Of a stretch of 64,000 nt of DNA, positions 16,632 through 25,971 are shown one piece after another (within the stretch, counting starts at the first letter, position 1; each line of letters begins with the position of its first letter). Both the position numbers and the translations under genes were made by a program. Origin of the DNA: UBA6120 sp035361955 (lineage in GTDB: Bacteria > Bacillota_I > Bacilli_A > RFN20 > CAG-826); assembly GCA_035361955.1 (NCBI GenBank), contig DAOSDC010000001.1:1-64000 (forward strand). The letters are read 5' to 3'. The notes beneath the pieces were generated by a model that saw only the letters and a list, made by a program, of their open reading frames with translations, made no database searches and was not told where the DNA came from.

Positions 16632-18323
16632 TTAATTCTTCTTGCCGCATAAGGCATCTAGTTTAGAGATTTCCTGCCTGTCACGTTCGATTTCTTTAAA
16701 TAAGCGGAATCCTCCCGCAAGACTATACGCATCAAAACCATTTTGCTTGAGTGTGCGTGCTGCCAGATAGCTGCGCATGCCACCATCGCAAACGATGTAA
16801 ACTTTTTTTCCTTGTTGCAGTTCGCTTATTCGATTGCGTAATTCCGATAGCGGAATATTGACGCTCCCATCAAAATGTCCGGTTTCGAACACGTCTTTGT
16901 CACGGACATCGAGGTAGATGACTGAATCATCTTGGGGTAAATTAGGAATTTCTTCGACATAGTATTGTTTGACGACGCCATCAAGCACGTTTTCGGCTAA
17001 ATACCCGATCATGTTCACGGCATCTTTGCTCGAACCGATTGGCGGAGCATACGCCAAATCAATATCAATCAAATCACGGGCATTCATCCGGGCACGCATC
17101 GCCGTCGCCAAAACATCAATACGTTTATCAACACCTTCGAAACCGACGGCTTGAGCACCTAAAAGCATGCCTGTCCCGCGTTCAAAGATAAGTTTCAACA
17201 TCAAAGGGGTTGCCCCAGGATAATAACTGGCATGGCTTTTACCAAGTTCAAACACTTTATCGATCACATAACCTGATTTGCGCGCGGAAATTTCACCAAG
17301 ACCGGTTGTCGCCACGACGAGATCGAAAAATTTTAAAACGGCCGTGCCTTGCGAACCATGGTATTTTTTGTTAGCCCCAAGTACGTTATCGGCGACGAGG
17401 CGTCCTTGGCGGTTTGCCGGTCCAGCCAAGGGAATATATGCTTCTTGGCGTGTTGTAAACTGTTTGACCAAAATCGCATCGCCAACGGCATAGATATCCG
17501 GATCGTTGGTTTGTAAATAATCATTGACGACCAAGGCGTTGCGGGCATTGACGATTAACCCGGCTTCTTGAGCCAATTTCGTATCGGGTAAAACGCCGAC
17601 AGACATGATGACCATGTCAAAATCAAATGTCGCCGTTCCAATTGTCGCCGTGATAACTTTGCCGGTTGTTTCAAATGCGCTGACGGCGTGGTTGAGTAAT
17701 AACCTGGCGCCTTTTTGACGGATGTAGTGATGTACGTCGAAGGCCATGTCCTCATCGAGTGAAGCGATGACATGGCTCATCATTTCCACGATCGTGACTT
17801 CAAGGCCGCGATGCATAAGATTCTCGGCCATTTCTAGCCCAATGTAGCCCGCCCCGACAATTAGAGCACGCTTGGGGTGTTCGTGTTCAATGAATTCGGT
17901 AATCTTGAATGTATCGGGAACGTTACGAAGCGTAAAAATTAGCGGACTATCGATACCAGGTAGCTGAGGAATCAACGGTTTGGCACCGGGCGCTAAAATC
18001 AACTTGTCATAATCTTCACGATGGACTTCGTTTGTCAAAACATTTTTGACGAGCACATGGCGATGATAACGATCGATTTCGATGACTTCATGATTAATTT
18101 TGACGCGGACGTTAAAACGCTTTTCAAACTGGTCAGGTGTCTGAACTATAAGTTCCTTACGATCGGTGATGACCCCACCGATGTAATAGGGCAATCCACA
18201 ATTGGCATACGAAATATATGGGCTTTTTTCAAACATGACGATTTCGATTTCTTCGTCAAGACGTCGTAGCCGCGCTGCTGCCGAAGCACCGCCGGCTACA
18301 CCACCGATAATGACAATTTTCAT
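16632..18323 (-). CDS. CoA-disulfide reductase/NADH oxidase-type flavoprotein with C-terminal rhodanese domain
   Basis: 563 residues. The FAD-binding GGVAGGASAA motif is at 7-16, the single redox cysteine C42 sits in SYANCGLPYYIGG, an NAD-binding VGAGYIGLEMAENL region follows near 156-169 and the FAD motif AVGDAI is near 275-280. A C-terminal rhodanese domain (from about 455) has its catalytic cysteine at C512 in YIVCDGGMRSY. This two-domain form is known as CoADR-RHD, which reduces CoA disulfide or CoA persulfide and polysulfide with NAD(P)H. A GGAGG site precedes ATG. It lies 24 nt downstream of the GltS-like gene. It is a likely part of thiol homeostasis in the cytoplasm; sulfur substrate preference cannot be read. 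Confidence 0.9.
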   Translation of the reverse strand: MKIVIIGGVAGGASAAARLRRLDEEIEIVMFEKSPYISYANCGLPYYIGGVITDRKELIVQTPDQFEKRFNVRVKINHEVIEIDRYHRHVLVKNVLTNEVHREDYDKLILAPGAKPLIPQLPGIDSPLIFTLRNVPDTFKITEFIEHEHPKRALIVGAGYIGLEMAENLMHRGLEVTIVEMMSHVIASLDEDMAFDVHHYIRQKGARLLLNHAVSAFETTGKVITATIGTATFDFDMVIMSVGVLPDTKLAQEAGLIVNARNALVVNDYLQTNDPDIYAVGDAILVKQFTTRQEAYIPLAGPANRQGRLVADNVLGANKKYHGSQGTAVLKFFDLVVATTGLGEISARKSGYVIDKVFELGKSHASYYPGATPLMLKLIFERGTGMLLGAQAVGFEGVDKRIDVLATAMRARMNARDLIDIDLAYAPPIGSSKDAVNMIGYLAENVLDGVVKQYYVEEIPNLPQDDSVIYLDVRDKDVFETGHFDGSVNIPLSELRNRISELQQGKKVYIVCDGGMRSYLAARTLKQNGFDAYSLAGGFRLFKEIERDRQEISKLDALCGKKN

Positions 18324-18347
18324 GGACGTTCCTCCCAGTTTACAATG

Positions 18348-19817
18348 TTATTGATTAGTCGTCGGTTTATTTATTTTCCTACGCATTAAGAAGACGTAGA
18401 ATACGATGAAGATGACAATCAGCCCGGCAAGTGAACCATACAACCAATACCAGCCTTCGTTGTATATAAAACCGGTAATCAATAAAATCGGAAATCCGAA
18501 TGCGATTGCCGTCGTCGATCCGGCGACCAAATCATAAGAAGCCGGGGTCTCAAAATTCGGATCCATCTCTCTAAGAATCGAAATGCCGGTGCTCACCGTT
18601 CCCGTTAAATTGCCATAAAAAGCCAAGAATGCTTCATCAGGGTAATCTTTGTAAACGGATTTAGTGATATGTCGAATGTAAAAGTAGGTCACAAGTGCGC
18701 CAACAAGACCGATGATGATTAGCGTGACGATCATCCCTAGAGAGGAAATCATTTCAATGTCAATCGCCGTAATCGAGGCAATAATCATAAAATCAAACGC
18801 AACACCGGCAATCCGGTTAAGCATGAAGTCGTTAGTGTAAGTCCGTTTCATCAACTTGATTTTTTTAATGAATTTGACGAATTTTTTGACCAATATCGTC
18901 ACAAACGTCGCCACGATGAAATTGAAACCCCAAATTAAAGGGATTACGCTTTTGGTCAAGAAACCACCAGCTGGGTTAGTATCGAGTACTCCTAGCAAAG
19001 AAGTTAATCCGTACATGAATAACCACGACAACAAATATACAAGGCCGACGATTGCCATTTGAACGCTCATTTTGTCGACTGATTCGACAACTGGTATTTC
19101 ATCGCTTCCTTCAACGATGGAGGTCAGTTGCGGTTTATTGGCATCAGTACGCTCCACACGTTTGATCTTGCCACGCTTAATCATGATGTTCAAATAAATG
19201 ACCCCGCCAATCGCCGCCGAGATGAATCCCATCGTCGAGATTGTTAAACCAAATGAGCGACCGCCGACAAAGCCGGCTCCTTCATATAACAAACCAATAT
19301 TGTTGGCTTGGCCTGGACCCTGTCCATAACCCATGGGAAGCAACACGCCTGAATAGGCAGCAATATCGGTGAAAACTAGTGCGGCAATAATCGTGATTAT
19401 CAGACCAACGATACCTTGTAACATGTATGTCGTTACAATCAATAAACCGCTTTTGACAGGGTTAACTTGCTTCATGTTGCGGACTTTTCCGATTTTTTCC
19501 GATCCTTTTAGGCCGAGTGCTATGAAACCGATGGCAATCATGTGATAGGTCACGATTGACATGAAATCACTAGTGACCAAAAACGCGCCATCGATTTGAA
19601 TCTGAAGTGCATTATTCAGTAGGTATTTCAACCCTAATCCCAAAAATCCGGCGATAATCGATGTCGGAATTAATGCTTTCTGGATGAATATGACTTTGCG
19701 CCTAATCGTGTTCGCAAGCAATAACAGCGAGCAAAGAATAAGAATTTGCGTAACAATCGACCAGTAGCTATTAAAGTCCGAGGGGGGTAATATCGTCAGG
19801 ATGGGCCAGGTATTCAT
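18348..19817 (-). CDS. Sodium/glutamate symporter-like transporter (GltS family)
   Basis: 489 residues with about twelve membrane segments in two halves. The family pattern is seen in KALIPTSIIAGFLGLGLKY near the N-terminus and in glycine-rich re-entrant loops such as PMGYGQGPGQANNIG and the second-half FYGNLTGTVSTGISILR. It is longer than classic GltS (about 400) because of a charged linker between the halves. The start was set at ATG 19817 rather than the upstream TTG at 19823, because the AAGGA ribosome site is about 11 nt from the ATG but only 4 nt from the TTG. The gene overlaps the end of the PlsC-zinc-ribbon gene by 47 nt. Substrate is inferred as glutamate or a related dicarboxylate. 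Confidence 0.78.
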   Translation of the reverse strand: MNTWPILTILPPSDFNSYWSIVTQILILCSLLLLANTIRRKVIFIQKALIPTSIIAGFLGLGLKYLLNNALQIQIDGAFLVTSDFMSIVTYHMIAIGFIALGLKGSEKIGKVRNMKQVNPVKSGLLIVTTYMLQGIVGLIITIIAALVFTDIAAYSGVLLPMGYGQGPGQANNIGLLYEGAGFVGGRSFGLTISTMGFISAAIGGVIYLNIMIKRGKIKRVERTDANKPQLTSIVEGSDEIPVVESVDKMSVQMAIVGLVYLLSWLFMYGLTSLLGVLDTNPAGGFLTKSVIPLIWGFNFIVATFVTILVKKFVKFIKKIKLMKRTYTNDFMLNRIAGVAFDFMIIASITAIDIEMISSLGMIVTLIIIGLVGALVTYFYIRHITKSVYKDYPDEAFLAFYGNLTGTVSTGISILREMDPNFETPASYDLVAGSTTAIAFGFPILLITGFIYNEGWYWLYGSLAGLIVIFIVFYVFLMRRKINKPTTNQ

Positions 19818-21024
19818 AATCAACGATTCCTTTCTTGAATTGATGATGGTTGTGCAACAATTGCATCGTAATCAAATATTGATAAGGCGAGGCCGCAATC
19901 GGCAGTTTCGCCACGATGGATAGATTGCCTTTGACATAAACGATGAATTTTCGGCGTGTTTGCATCGTGAAGGACAATATTTCATCAAATGGATAAAGCG
20001 TCGTCCCTTCATCTTTGTCAATTTCCAACCCCCGATTGGATAGACGGATTGTTTGGAAGTATTTAGGTGATCGACGCTTTTGCCCAGCGATGAAATAACG
20101 GAACTCGGCGCGATCTTGAAGAACAATGTCATCGAGGTGCGCGCCGACATAGTGATTATAATCACGCTTAACGATTCCATCAATCGTGACCGTGTCCAAC
20201 CGTCCTGTTGGACCATTGATGTAACCGAAAACATCATAATTAGCGCGATATCCACATTTTGAACAGGATAACGTCGATTTGTGAGTATGCATCCCGAACG
20301 GTTCATGGCAGCTCGGGCAGGAAAACACGAGTCGTTGCAAGCCTTCGGCTTTGCGGAACCCGCGATACTTGCGCACAGGTCGTTGTTCGAAGGCGTTGAC
20401 GTCGAGTTGTTGATGCACTAACTCATTTATTTGCTCTCCTGTGAGCGAAGCGTACTCCTCTACCTCCAATATGCGTTTGATAAACATGCCACTTGGACCG
20501 TATTTACGATACCGCGACCAGCGGGGACTTGAGAAATATAATCCATATGATTCGACAAAAACAACTGGCACTTTTAACATTTTAATTAGTTTTCCAATTG
20601 CCGGAGGCATCGATGAAGGACCGCCATGCATCGTCATATTGCCTTCGGGAAAAATGGCGACATTGCCACCTTCATCGAGCACGCGCTTAATGCGGGGAAC
20701 GACGGCAATGTCACTCACTGATTTCGACTTGGGAATCGGGGCGAACACGTAATTGAGCAGCCAACTTGAGAATCCTTTATTTAACAACTGCTCCGAAGCC
20801 ACGAAATATAGTGGAAAATTGAAAAGGTTATTGGCAAATAATATGTCAAATTCGGTGGCGTGATTAATCAATACGAGCATCGGTCCACGCTTCTTCAAGC
20901 GATAATAACGCGGCCGGAAATGGAAATAGGGAAAAATGAACCAATCGGCAATGATACGTACCAAAATTAGCAGCAGCCAGTGGCGCGGTAGCACTTTGCG
21001 TTTTTTTCGTGTACTTTTTTCCAT
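19771..21024 (-). CDS. PlsC-type acyltransferase fused to a zinc ribbon and a C-terminal PH-like domain (copy 1)
   Basis: 417 residues from the chosen ATG at 21024, which overlaps the upstream GNAT stop (TAATG) and aligns with the start of the second copy. Acyltransferase motif I NHATEFD has H55-x4-D60 and motif III is FPEGNM (125-130). A four-cysteine zinc ribbon follows (C236, C239, C254, C257; CPSC...CSKC), then a beta-rich tail from about 315 that resembles a PH-like domain. Longer GTG or ATG starts at 21063 and 21042 exist but lack ribosome sites. The zinc ribbon suggests protein or lipid partner binding at the membrane. It lies in a coupled run: GNAT, this gene, GltS-like. The exact acyl acceptor is unknown. 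Confidence 0.82.
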   Translation of the reverse strand: MEKSTRKKRKVLPRHWLLLILVRIIADWFIFPYFHFRPRYYRLKKRGPMLVLINHATEFDILFANNLFNFPLYFVASEQLLNKGFSSWLLNYVFAPIPKSKSVSDIAVVPRIKRVLDEGGNVAIFPEGNMTMHGGPSSMPPAIGKLIKMLKVPVVFVESYGLYFSSPRWSRYRKYGPSGMFIKRILEVEEYASLTGEQINELVHQQLDVNAFEQRPVRKYRGFRKAEGLQRLVFSCPSCHEPFGMHTHKSTLSCSKCGYRANYDVFGYINGPTGRLDTVTIDGIVKRDYNHYVGAHLDDIVLQDRAEFRYFIAGQKRRSPKYFQTIRLSNRGLEIDKDEGTTLYPFDEILSFTMQTRRKFIVYVKGNLSIVAKLPIAASPYQYLITMQLLHNHHQFKKGIVDYEYLAHPDDITPLGL

Positions 21025-22178
21025 TACGTTTGTTTCGGCCATTCTAATGGTCGCACGAAGCACGTCCGCTGTTTATGTTTGACGTGTTCGAACGACTTCC
21101 ATAACAAATTGATATTGGAATTGTCTGATAGTTCGGGTCCGGTTTCCGCGTATTCAACGCCATTTTTCATCGCGTTGCGAATCGCTTCGGTAAACATCAT
21201 TGCTAAAACGCCGGTGTTTTTGTACTCCGGTTCGACAGCGACAAGTAACATATCGAGGTGTTTGGCATGCTTCAATGCTTTAAGAAATCCGATGAAACCA
21301 AACGGATATAGATGGCCTTTGCTTTTTTTAAGGGCATCGCTTGGCGAGGGAATCATCAGCGAGAATCCAATAATTTTTTCGTTGACATCAGTCACGATTT
21401 GTAAATAGTCGAGGTTGACCATCGGCACATATTGGGCTGCAAGGTGATCCATGACGTCTTCGGGAATCGGCACATAACCGTAAAGATGATCGTAAGTCCG
21501 ATTCATCAAATGCAAAATTTCGTGAATGTATGGCTTGAGATCTTTCATCCGCTTGCTTTTTGGTCTCACGATCTTCACGTTGTATTTCTTGGCGGTGTAT
21601 TCGGCGATTTTGACAAATCGCGGATCAATTTCTTTGGGAATGAACACTTTGTACTCATTCCAAACGGCATCGGGAACAAACCCTAACTCATTAAGGTGAC
21701 GGACGTAATATGCATGCGTATAAAACGTCACAAACATATTTTTTTCCTCGAAGCCATAGGTGAGTAAACCTTCTTTGTCTTGATCTGAATATCCTAATGG
21801 ACCGGCAATTTCATCAAGACCATTGGCTTTGCCGTATTCGGCAACAGCGCCGATTAACGCTTTGGTGACTTCGATGTCGTCAATCATGTCAATGCGGTTG
21901 AATCGGATGCGCTTTTGATTGTATTTATCGTTGGAATAGCGATTGATAATGGCGGCGACACGACCGACTATCTTTTTTCCTTTGTAGGCGAGAAACAATC
22001 GGAAATCGCAGTAACGACTGGCGGGATTTTTCTCAGGCGTAAGATTATTCATCTCATCTTCGAAAATATACGGGGTGAAATACGGATTGCCCTTATAAAG
22101 TTTTACCGGAAAATCGATAAATCGGCGCAGTTCGCGCTTAGTGGTAACAATCTTGATTTCAATGAGGTTGGTATTCAT
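21024..22178 (-). CDS. GNAT-type acyltransferase, large (384 aa)
   Basis: 384 residues. The second half contains a GNAT-like acetyl-CoA binding core, with ISL-like strands around EKIIGFSLMIPSPS and LLVAVEPEYKNTGVLAMMF (about 314-332), in place of the usual Q/RxxGxG/A. The N-terminal half (FPVKLYKGNPYFTPYI, LFLAYKGKKIVGRVAAI, GPLGYSDQDKEGLL) is typical of a group of large GNAT-like proteins of unknown function in Bacillota and Bacteroidota. The start has AAGGAT upstream. It is the first gene of the run ending with the PlsC gene at 14645, so a lipid-related acylation is a plausible inference, not shown. Confidence 0.72.
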   Translation of the reverse strand: MNTNLIEIKIVTTKRELRRFIDFPVKLYKGNPYFTPYIFEDEMNNLTPEKNPASRYCDFRLFLAYKGKKIVGRVAAIINRYSNDKYNQKRIRFNRIDMIDDIEVTKALIGAVAEYGKANGLDEIAGPLGYSDQDKEGLLTYGFEEKNMFVTFYTHAYYVRHLNELGFVPDAVWNEYKVFIPKEIDPRFVKIAEYTAKKYNVKIVRPKSKRMKDLKPYIHEILHLMNRTYDHLYGYVPIPEDVMDHLAAQYVPMVNLDYLQIVTDVNEKIIGFSLMIPSPSDALKKSKGHLYPFGFIGFLKALKHAKHLDMLLVAVEPEYKNTGVLAMMFTEAIRNAMKNGVEYAETGPELSDNSNINLLWKSFEHVKHKQRTCFVRPLEWPKQT

Positions 22179-22248
22179 TTTTTTTATCCTTTATAGATTA
22201 ATTTAACATAGTTAAACGAAATTCAATAAAACAAATGTGAACAAAACA

Positions 22249-22277
22249 ACAAAAAAACGCATCAAATGATGCGTTAT
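22249..22277 (-). terminator. Intrinsic terminator after tRNA-Ser (GCT)
   Basis: On the minus strand an AACGCATC/GATGCGTT hairpin (22256-22275) runs into a T-rich tract complementary to the A run at 22251-22257. Confidence 0.82.
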
Positions 22278-22284
22278 TGACGAC

Positions 22285-22375
22285 TGGCGGAGCAAGAGAG
22301 ACTCGAACTCTCGCGCCGGTAACCCGACCTACGTCCTTAGCAGGGACGCCCCTTCACCAACTTGGGTATTGCTCC
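22285..22375 (-). tRNA. tRNA-Ser (GCT)
   Basis: A 91-nt class II tRNA with acceptor stem GGAGCAA/TTGCTCC, discriminator G and encoded CCA (complement of 22285-22287). The anticodon GCT is the complement of 22339-22341. A long variable arm (GTCGGGTTACCGGC region) is typical of serine tRNAs. It is transcribed from the proS side and ends at the terminator at 22249-22277. Confidence 0.96.
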
Positions 22376-22439
22376 ACGGTGCCTATAAATATTAGCATCG
22401 TCACCGAGCTGTTTCAATCAAATTTAATTGATAACTAGC

Positions 22440-23873
22440 CTAATAGGCTTTGGCGAAATAAACGACTTTCTTGGCCGGTTTTCCGCATATCGAGCAAACC
22501 TCATCATGTGGCCTTTGGTCAAATGGGAGCACGCGCGAAGTGGCTGCCGACAATTCTTTGACTTTCTCTTCGCATGCTTGCTGTTCACACCACATCGCTT
22601 TTGCATAACCGGTTTCCACTGCCTTTAATAATTCTTCGATATTATGAACGGGCAAAATATGTGTGCTTAAATGCTCGTGAGCGCGCTGGTACATTTCAGT
22701 TTGGATGTTATGTAACAAAACGGCGATTTGCTCCAAAATATAAGAGCGATTGATTGTAACCTTAACATGCGTGTGCCGTAGTGCGCCAACTAAAACACCG
22801 TTATCGATATCGCGAGGACCAAGTTCCAGGCGGAGCGGGACGCCTTTCATTTCGTATTCTGCGAACTTCCAACCAGGTGTTTGGTCGGATTCGTCAAGCA
22901 AGACGCGGTAGCCGGCTTTTTCAAGTTGGTCCTTGAGTTCGCGGGCGCTGTCGAGTACGCCTGGTTTGCTCATCTGAATTGGCACGATTACGATTTGAAT
23001 TGGTGCGACAAGCGGTGGCAAGACCAACCCGTTATCATCGCCATGAACCATGATGATGGATCCAATCAATCGTGTACTGACGCCCCAACTTGTTTGATGA
23101 ACCGGTTTCAAAGAATTGTCTCGATCTTGGAATTTAATATTAAAAGCTTCGGCAAAACCCGTTCCAAAGTAATGAGTTGTGCCGCTTTGAAGCGACTTTC
23201 CGTCGTGCATAAGCGCTTCGATGCCATAAGTTTCCATGGCTCCGGCAAATTTTTCCTTTTCGGTTTTTCGTCCCACCAAGAAAGGAATCGCCAGCAGGTC
23301 TTCACCGAGGTTACGATATATTTCGAGCATGCCCAGGGTTTCTTGGCGTGCTTCCATTTCAGTCGCGTGGATCGTGTGTCCTTCTTGCCACAGGAATTCA
23401 GCACCTCGCAAAAATGGACGCGTCGTTTTCTCCCAACGCACGACCGAACACCATTGATTGTATTTTTTTGGTAGATCACGATAACTGGACACGATTTTGG
23501 CATAATGCTCGCAAAACAAAATTTCGCTCGTCGGGCGAATGATGAGTTTTTCTTCCAGCTTTTCTTTGCCACCTTGAGTGGCGACAAGTGTTTCTGGTGC
23601 GAATCCTTCAACATGTTCTTTTTCCTTGTTGAAAAGACTTTCGGGAATAACTAACGGCATATAGACGTTTTGATGGCCGCTTTTCTTGAATTTATCATCG
23701 AGATAGCGCTGGATTTGTTCCCAAATGGCGTAACCATATGGGCGGTAAATAATGAAGCCTTTAACCGATGAGTAATCCATCAATTCCGCCTTGCGGCACA
23801 CATCGGTGTACCATTTAGCGAAATCTTGCTCGCGACTAGTGATGCTTTCGTTTTTAATCTTCTGTTTTTCCAT
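22440..23873 (-). CDS. proS: Prolyl-tRNA synthetase, archaeal/eukaryotic-like type
   Basis: 477 residues, matching the shorter ProRS class (ProS type 3) that lacks the bacterial insertion editing domain. Class II motifs are visible: IIRPTSEILFCEHYAKI, RWEKTTRPFLRGAEFLWQEGHT (near 147-168, motif 2 with the Arg) and GDDNGLVLPP for motif 3. A C-terminal zinc-binding-like end CSICGKPAKKVVYFAKAY closes with the family's AKAY. It charges tRNA-Pro in the cytoplasm. The start has AGGTAAT 6-8 nt upstream. It begins 9 nt after the degenerate GGDEF-EAL gene, so the two are probably co-transcribed. Both ProRS types are known among Bacillota. Confidence 0.95.
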   Translation of the reverse strand: MEKQKIKNESITSREQDFAKWYTDVCRKAELMDYSSVKGFIIYRPYGYAIWEQIQRYLDDKFKKSGHQNVYMPLVIPESLFNKEKEHVEGFAPETLVATQGGKEKLEEKLIIRPTSEILFCEHYAKIVSSYRDLPKKYNQWCSVVRWEKTTRPFLRGAEFLWQEGHTIHATEMEARQETLGMLEIYRNLGEDLLAIPFLVGRKTEKEKFAGAMETYGIEALMHDGKSLQSGTTHYFGTGFAEAFNIKFQDRDNSLKPVHQTSWGVSTRLIGSIIMVHGDDNGLVLPPLVAPIQIVIVPIQMSKPGVLDSARELKDQLEKAGYRVLLDESDQTPGWKFAEYEMKGVPLRLELGPRDIDNGVLVGALRHTHVKVTINRSYILEQIAVLLHNIQTEMYQRAHEHLSTHILPVHNIEELLKAVETGYAKAMWCEQQACEEKVKELSAATSRVLPFDQRPHDEVCSICGKPAKKVVYFAKAY

Positions 23874-23882
23874 AAAAATTAC

Positions 23883-25628
23883 CTATGTTTTCTTCACGTC
23901 TTCGAATTGACGAATGCGATTAATAATCTTAGGCTCAATCGATTCGATTTTCAAGGAGTAGGGGCTCAAACATTCAGCGCTAACGCCGTCGACCTCGAAA
24001 TTTGACAAGATCTCAACGCCATCAAGATCACTCATGTCGATAGCGATAATCGGATGATTGAATTTCCTTAATGTCTCGATCAAACTATGGACGTTAATTC
24101 GTTGGCGATCATTGGCGACGATGTCGGAAGTCATTCGCGCATCGAGTATATAATAATCGAAAACGTCATATATTTCGTTGTCGAGCAATAAATGCATATC
24201 GGCAAACGATAATGCCGTTTTTAGACCTTTGTCTTTAAATGAAGTCAACATTTGGGAAATGACACCGAGATTGGCGTCCCAATCGTTGATTTCACTTTCA
24301 TCGAACACTAACACGATGTTGGATTCTTTAGCTTTTTTCATCATCGCCAAACTTTTTAAAATGAAATTTCGTTCATAGACGCTGACAGGAAAAAAGAGCT
24401 GTTGTTCTTCATTGGTGCGACCTTGCGACATCGTTTGCAACATTTGTCGGGTCATATTCGAAAGCAGTTCTTTGCACGAGTCGGATTCCATGGTTGTTTG
24501 GCATAATTCAAGACGATTGGACGTTAGTGGCGAATTAATCAAAATCGAGCAGTAGTAAGCAAACACTTCATACTTCTTAAGTGCGAGTATCGGTCGAAAC
24601 CTGATTTCATACTTGCGACTTTTTATAATGTCGATTACTTCGAGATCGACAGCCTTGGCGCTGATTTCGGTGTATTTGACATTTTGGTCGTAAATCGTGA
24701 CCAGTGTCGCCTCTTTTTCGGCTCGATCAGCCATTAAACGAGCGTGATGAACTAGTTCTTCAAAGTTGTGGGGAAAATGTTTGTTTTCGACGACACCAAT
24801 CGTGAAGGCTACTTCGTCTTTCAAGCCGCTGACTTCAAGATTTCTCACAATCGTATGGGCAATCGAATGCGCGATTTGTTTATGCTCATTCGCGGATATG
24901 TTTTTCGTTTCCAACAAAATAATTTCGGAAGCGTCTTGCTCAACTAAATAGAGCCCCATACTCAAGAAGGCGGTAATTTTGTCTTTTAGTTTTTTTAAGA
25001 AAACGGCAGAGATGTATGTGCTCGTATTTCCTTGGTATTTTCGATAATAAAAGCGGATTAAGTAGGTCGCCCCACGATTGGATGAAGCTTTTTCAAGCCG
25101 ATGGCTGGCATCCGTCATCGAAATGACGTTGTTGGCGCTTTTTCTAGCATGCCCACGCTTCGGCGACAGGTAGCGTAATAAGTAACTATTCAAGTGAATG
25201 ATTTTCTTTTCGACATCCAAATTCGTTACTTCTAGAACCGAAAAATATGTATTCTTGGTCGCATGGATTAATGCGCGAGCTTCAAGGTGCCAAGACGTTT
25301 GTTTCTTGGCGTCGAGCAAGTTACGCAACCAGTTCTCGACACGATAGTAATCCTCGGCGGTGTACTGCCGTAAAAAGTGGTCGAAATCAGTCGTTCGCAT
25401 GTTGCGGGGATTCGTTTTATCGAAAAATGTAACTTTATTAAGATTGAGATCGATTTTGTATATGCGATAAGAATAGACTTTCGATAATGTTTCATGATGC
25501 TTAGAAGCGATCATTTTTTTGATGATTGGAAACATAATTGCCAAGACCAAAAAAGCTAAAAATGCCCCAAAAAACATGTATTGGAGCAATGCGGGAATTG
25601 GTAAGTTGGGGAATATGGGAGTCAGCAC
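23883..25628 (-). CDS. Membrane-anchored degenerate GGDEF-EAL protein
   Basis: 581 residues with one N-terminal membrane segment (about 9-36), a PAS-like stretch, then a GGDEF-fold region (about 180-320) and an EAL-fold region (about 330-575). Neither catalytic signature is present: no GGDEF, and the EAL position reads FAYYCSILI; the DDFGTG loop is replaced by LSFADMHLL. The fold is inferred from pattern and length (for example HHARLMADRAEKEATLVTIYD at the end of the first domain). It is probably not an enzyme and could be a receptor or a scaffold. The start is GTG with GAGG 7 nt before it. It precedes proS on the same transcript, an unexplained pairing. Confidence 0.7.
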   Translation of the reverse strand: MLTPIFPNLPIPALLQYMFFGAFLAFLVLAIMFPIIKKMIASKHHETLSKVYSYRIYKIDLNLNKVTFFDKTNPRNMRTTDFDHFLRQYTAEDYYRVENWLRNLLDAKKQTSWHLEARALIHATKNTYFSVLEVTNLDVEKKIIHLNSYLLRYLSPKRGHARKSANNVISMTDASHRLEKASSNRGATYLIRFYYRKYQGNTSTYISAVFLKKLKDKITAFLSMGLYLVEQDASEIILLETKNISANEHKQIAHSIAHTIVRNLEVSGLKDEVAFTIGVVENKHFPHNFEELVHHARLMADRAEKEATLVTIYDQNVKYTEISAKAVDLEVIDIIKSRKYEIRFRPILALKKYEVFAYYCSILINSPLTSNRLELCQTTMESDSCKELLSNMTRQMLQTMSQGRTNEEQQLFFPVSVYERNFILKSLAMMKKAKESNIVLVFDESEINDWDANLGVISQMLTSFKDKGLKTALSFADMHLLLDNEIYDVFDYYILDARMTSDIVANDRQRINVHSLIETLRKFNHPIIAIDMSDLDGVEILSNFEVDGVSAECLSPYSLKIESIEPKIINRIRQFEDVKKT

Positions 25629-25700
25629 ACAAAAACCTCGTTAGTATTATATACTTTAACGTTTGGTTTTCACAATTAAACCCATGCTATTCAGTTCTAC

Positions 25701-25728
25701 TTGGAATTAATATAACTCATGATATAAT
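25701..25728 (+). promoter_or_regulatory. Promoter of tRNA-Ser (CGA)
   Basis: -35 TTGGAA (25701-25706), a 16-nt spacer and a perfect -10 TATAAT (25723-25728) place the start at about the first base of the tRNA. Confidence 0.8.
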
Positions 25729-25735
25729 TACCCAC

Positions 25736-25826
25736 GGAGAAATACCCAAGCGGTTGAAGGGGTCAGTTTCGAAAACTGATAGAGGTTGCAAGGCCTGCGA
25801 GGGTTCGAATCCCTCTTTCTCCGCCA
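25736..25826 (+). tRNA. tRNA-Ser (CGA)
   Basis: A 91-nt class II tRNA with acceptor GGAGAAA/TTTCTCC and encoded CCA. The anticodon CGA is at 25770-25772 in loop TTCGAAA. Body sequence is close to tRNA-Ser (GGA) at 48222, differing mostly in the anticodon stem and variable arm, so the two are paralogues. The 343-nt gene-free stretch 25629-25971 holds this promoter, tRNA and terminator; nothing more is seen. Confidence 0.96.
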
Positions 25827-25840
25827 TTTGATAAAGATTG

Positions 25841-25866
25841 CCATCGATTGATTTCGATGGTTTTTT
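25841..25866 (+). terminator. Intrinsic terminator after tRNA-Ser (CGA)
   Basis: A CCATCGA/TCGATGG stem with a six-base loop is followed by six T residues. Confidence 0.85.
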
Positions 25867-25971
25867 GTTTTTTAATTTATTAAATTAACCTTTTTCCTTG
25901 TTTTACGCTTTTTTAACAAGTTAAAATAAACCTATAACATTTCGCGCCATTGCGGAAATAGGAAAATCAAA

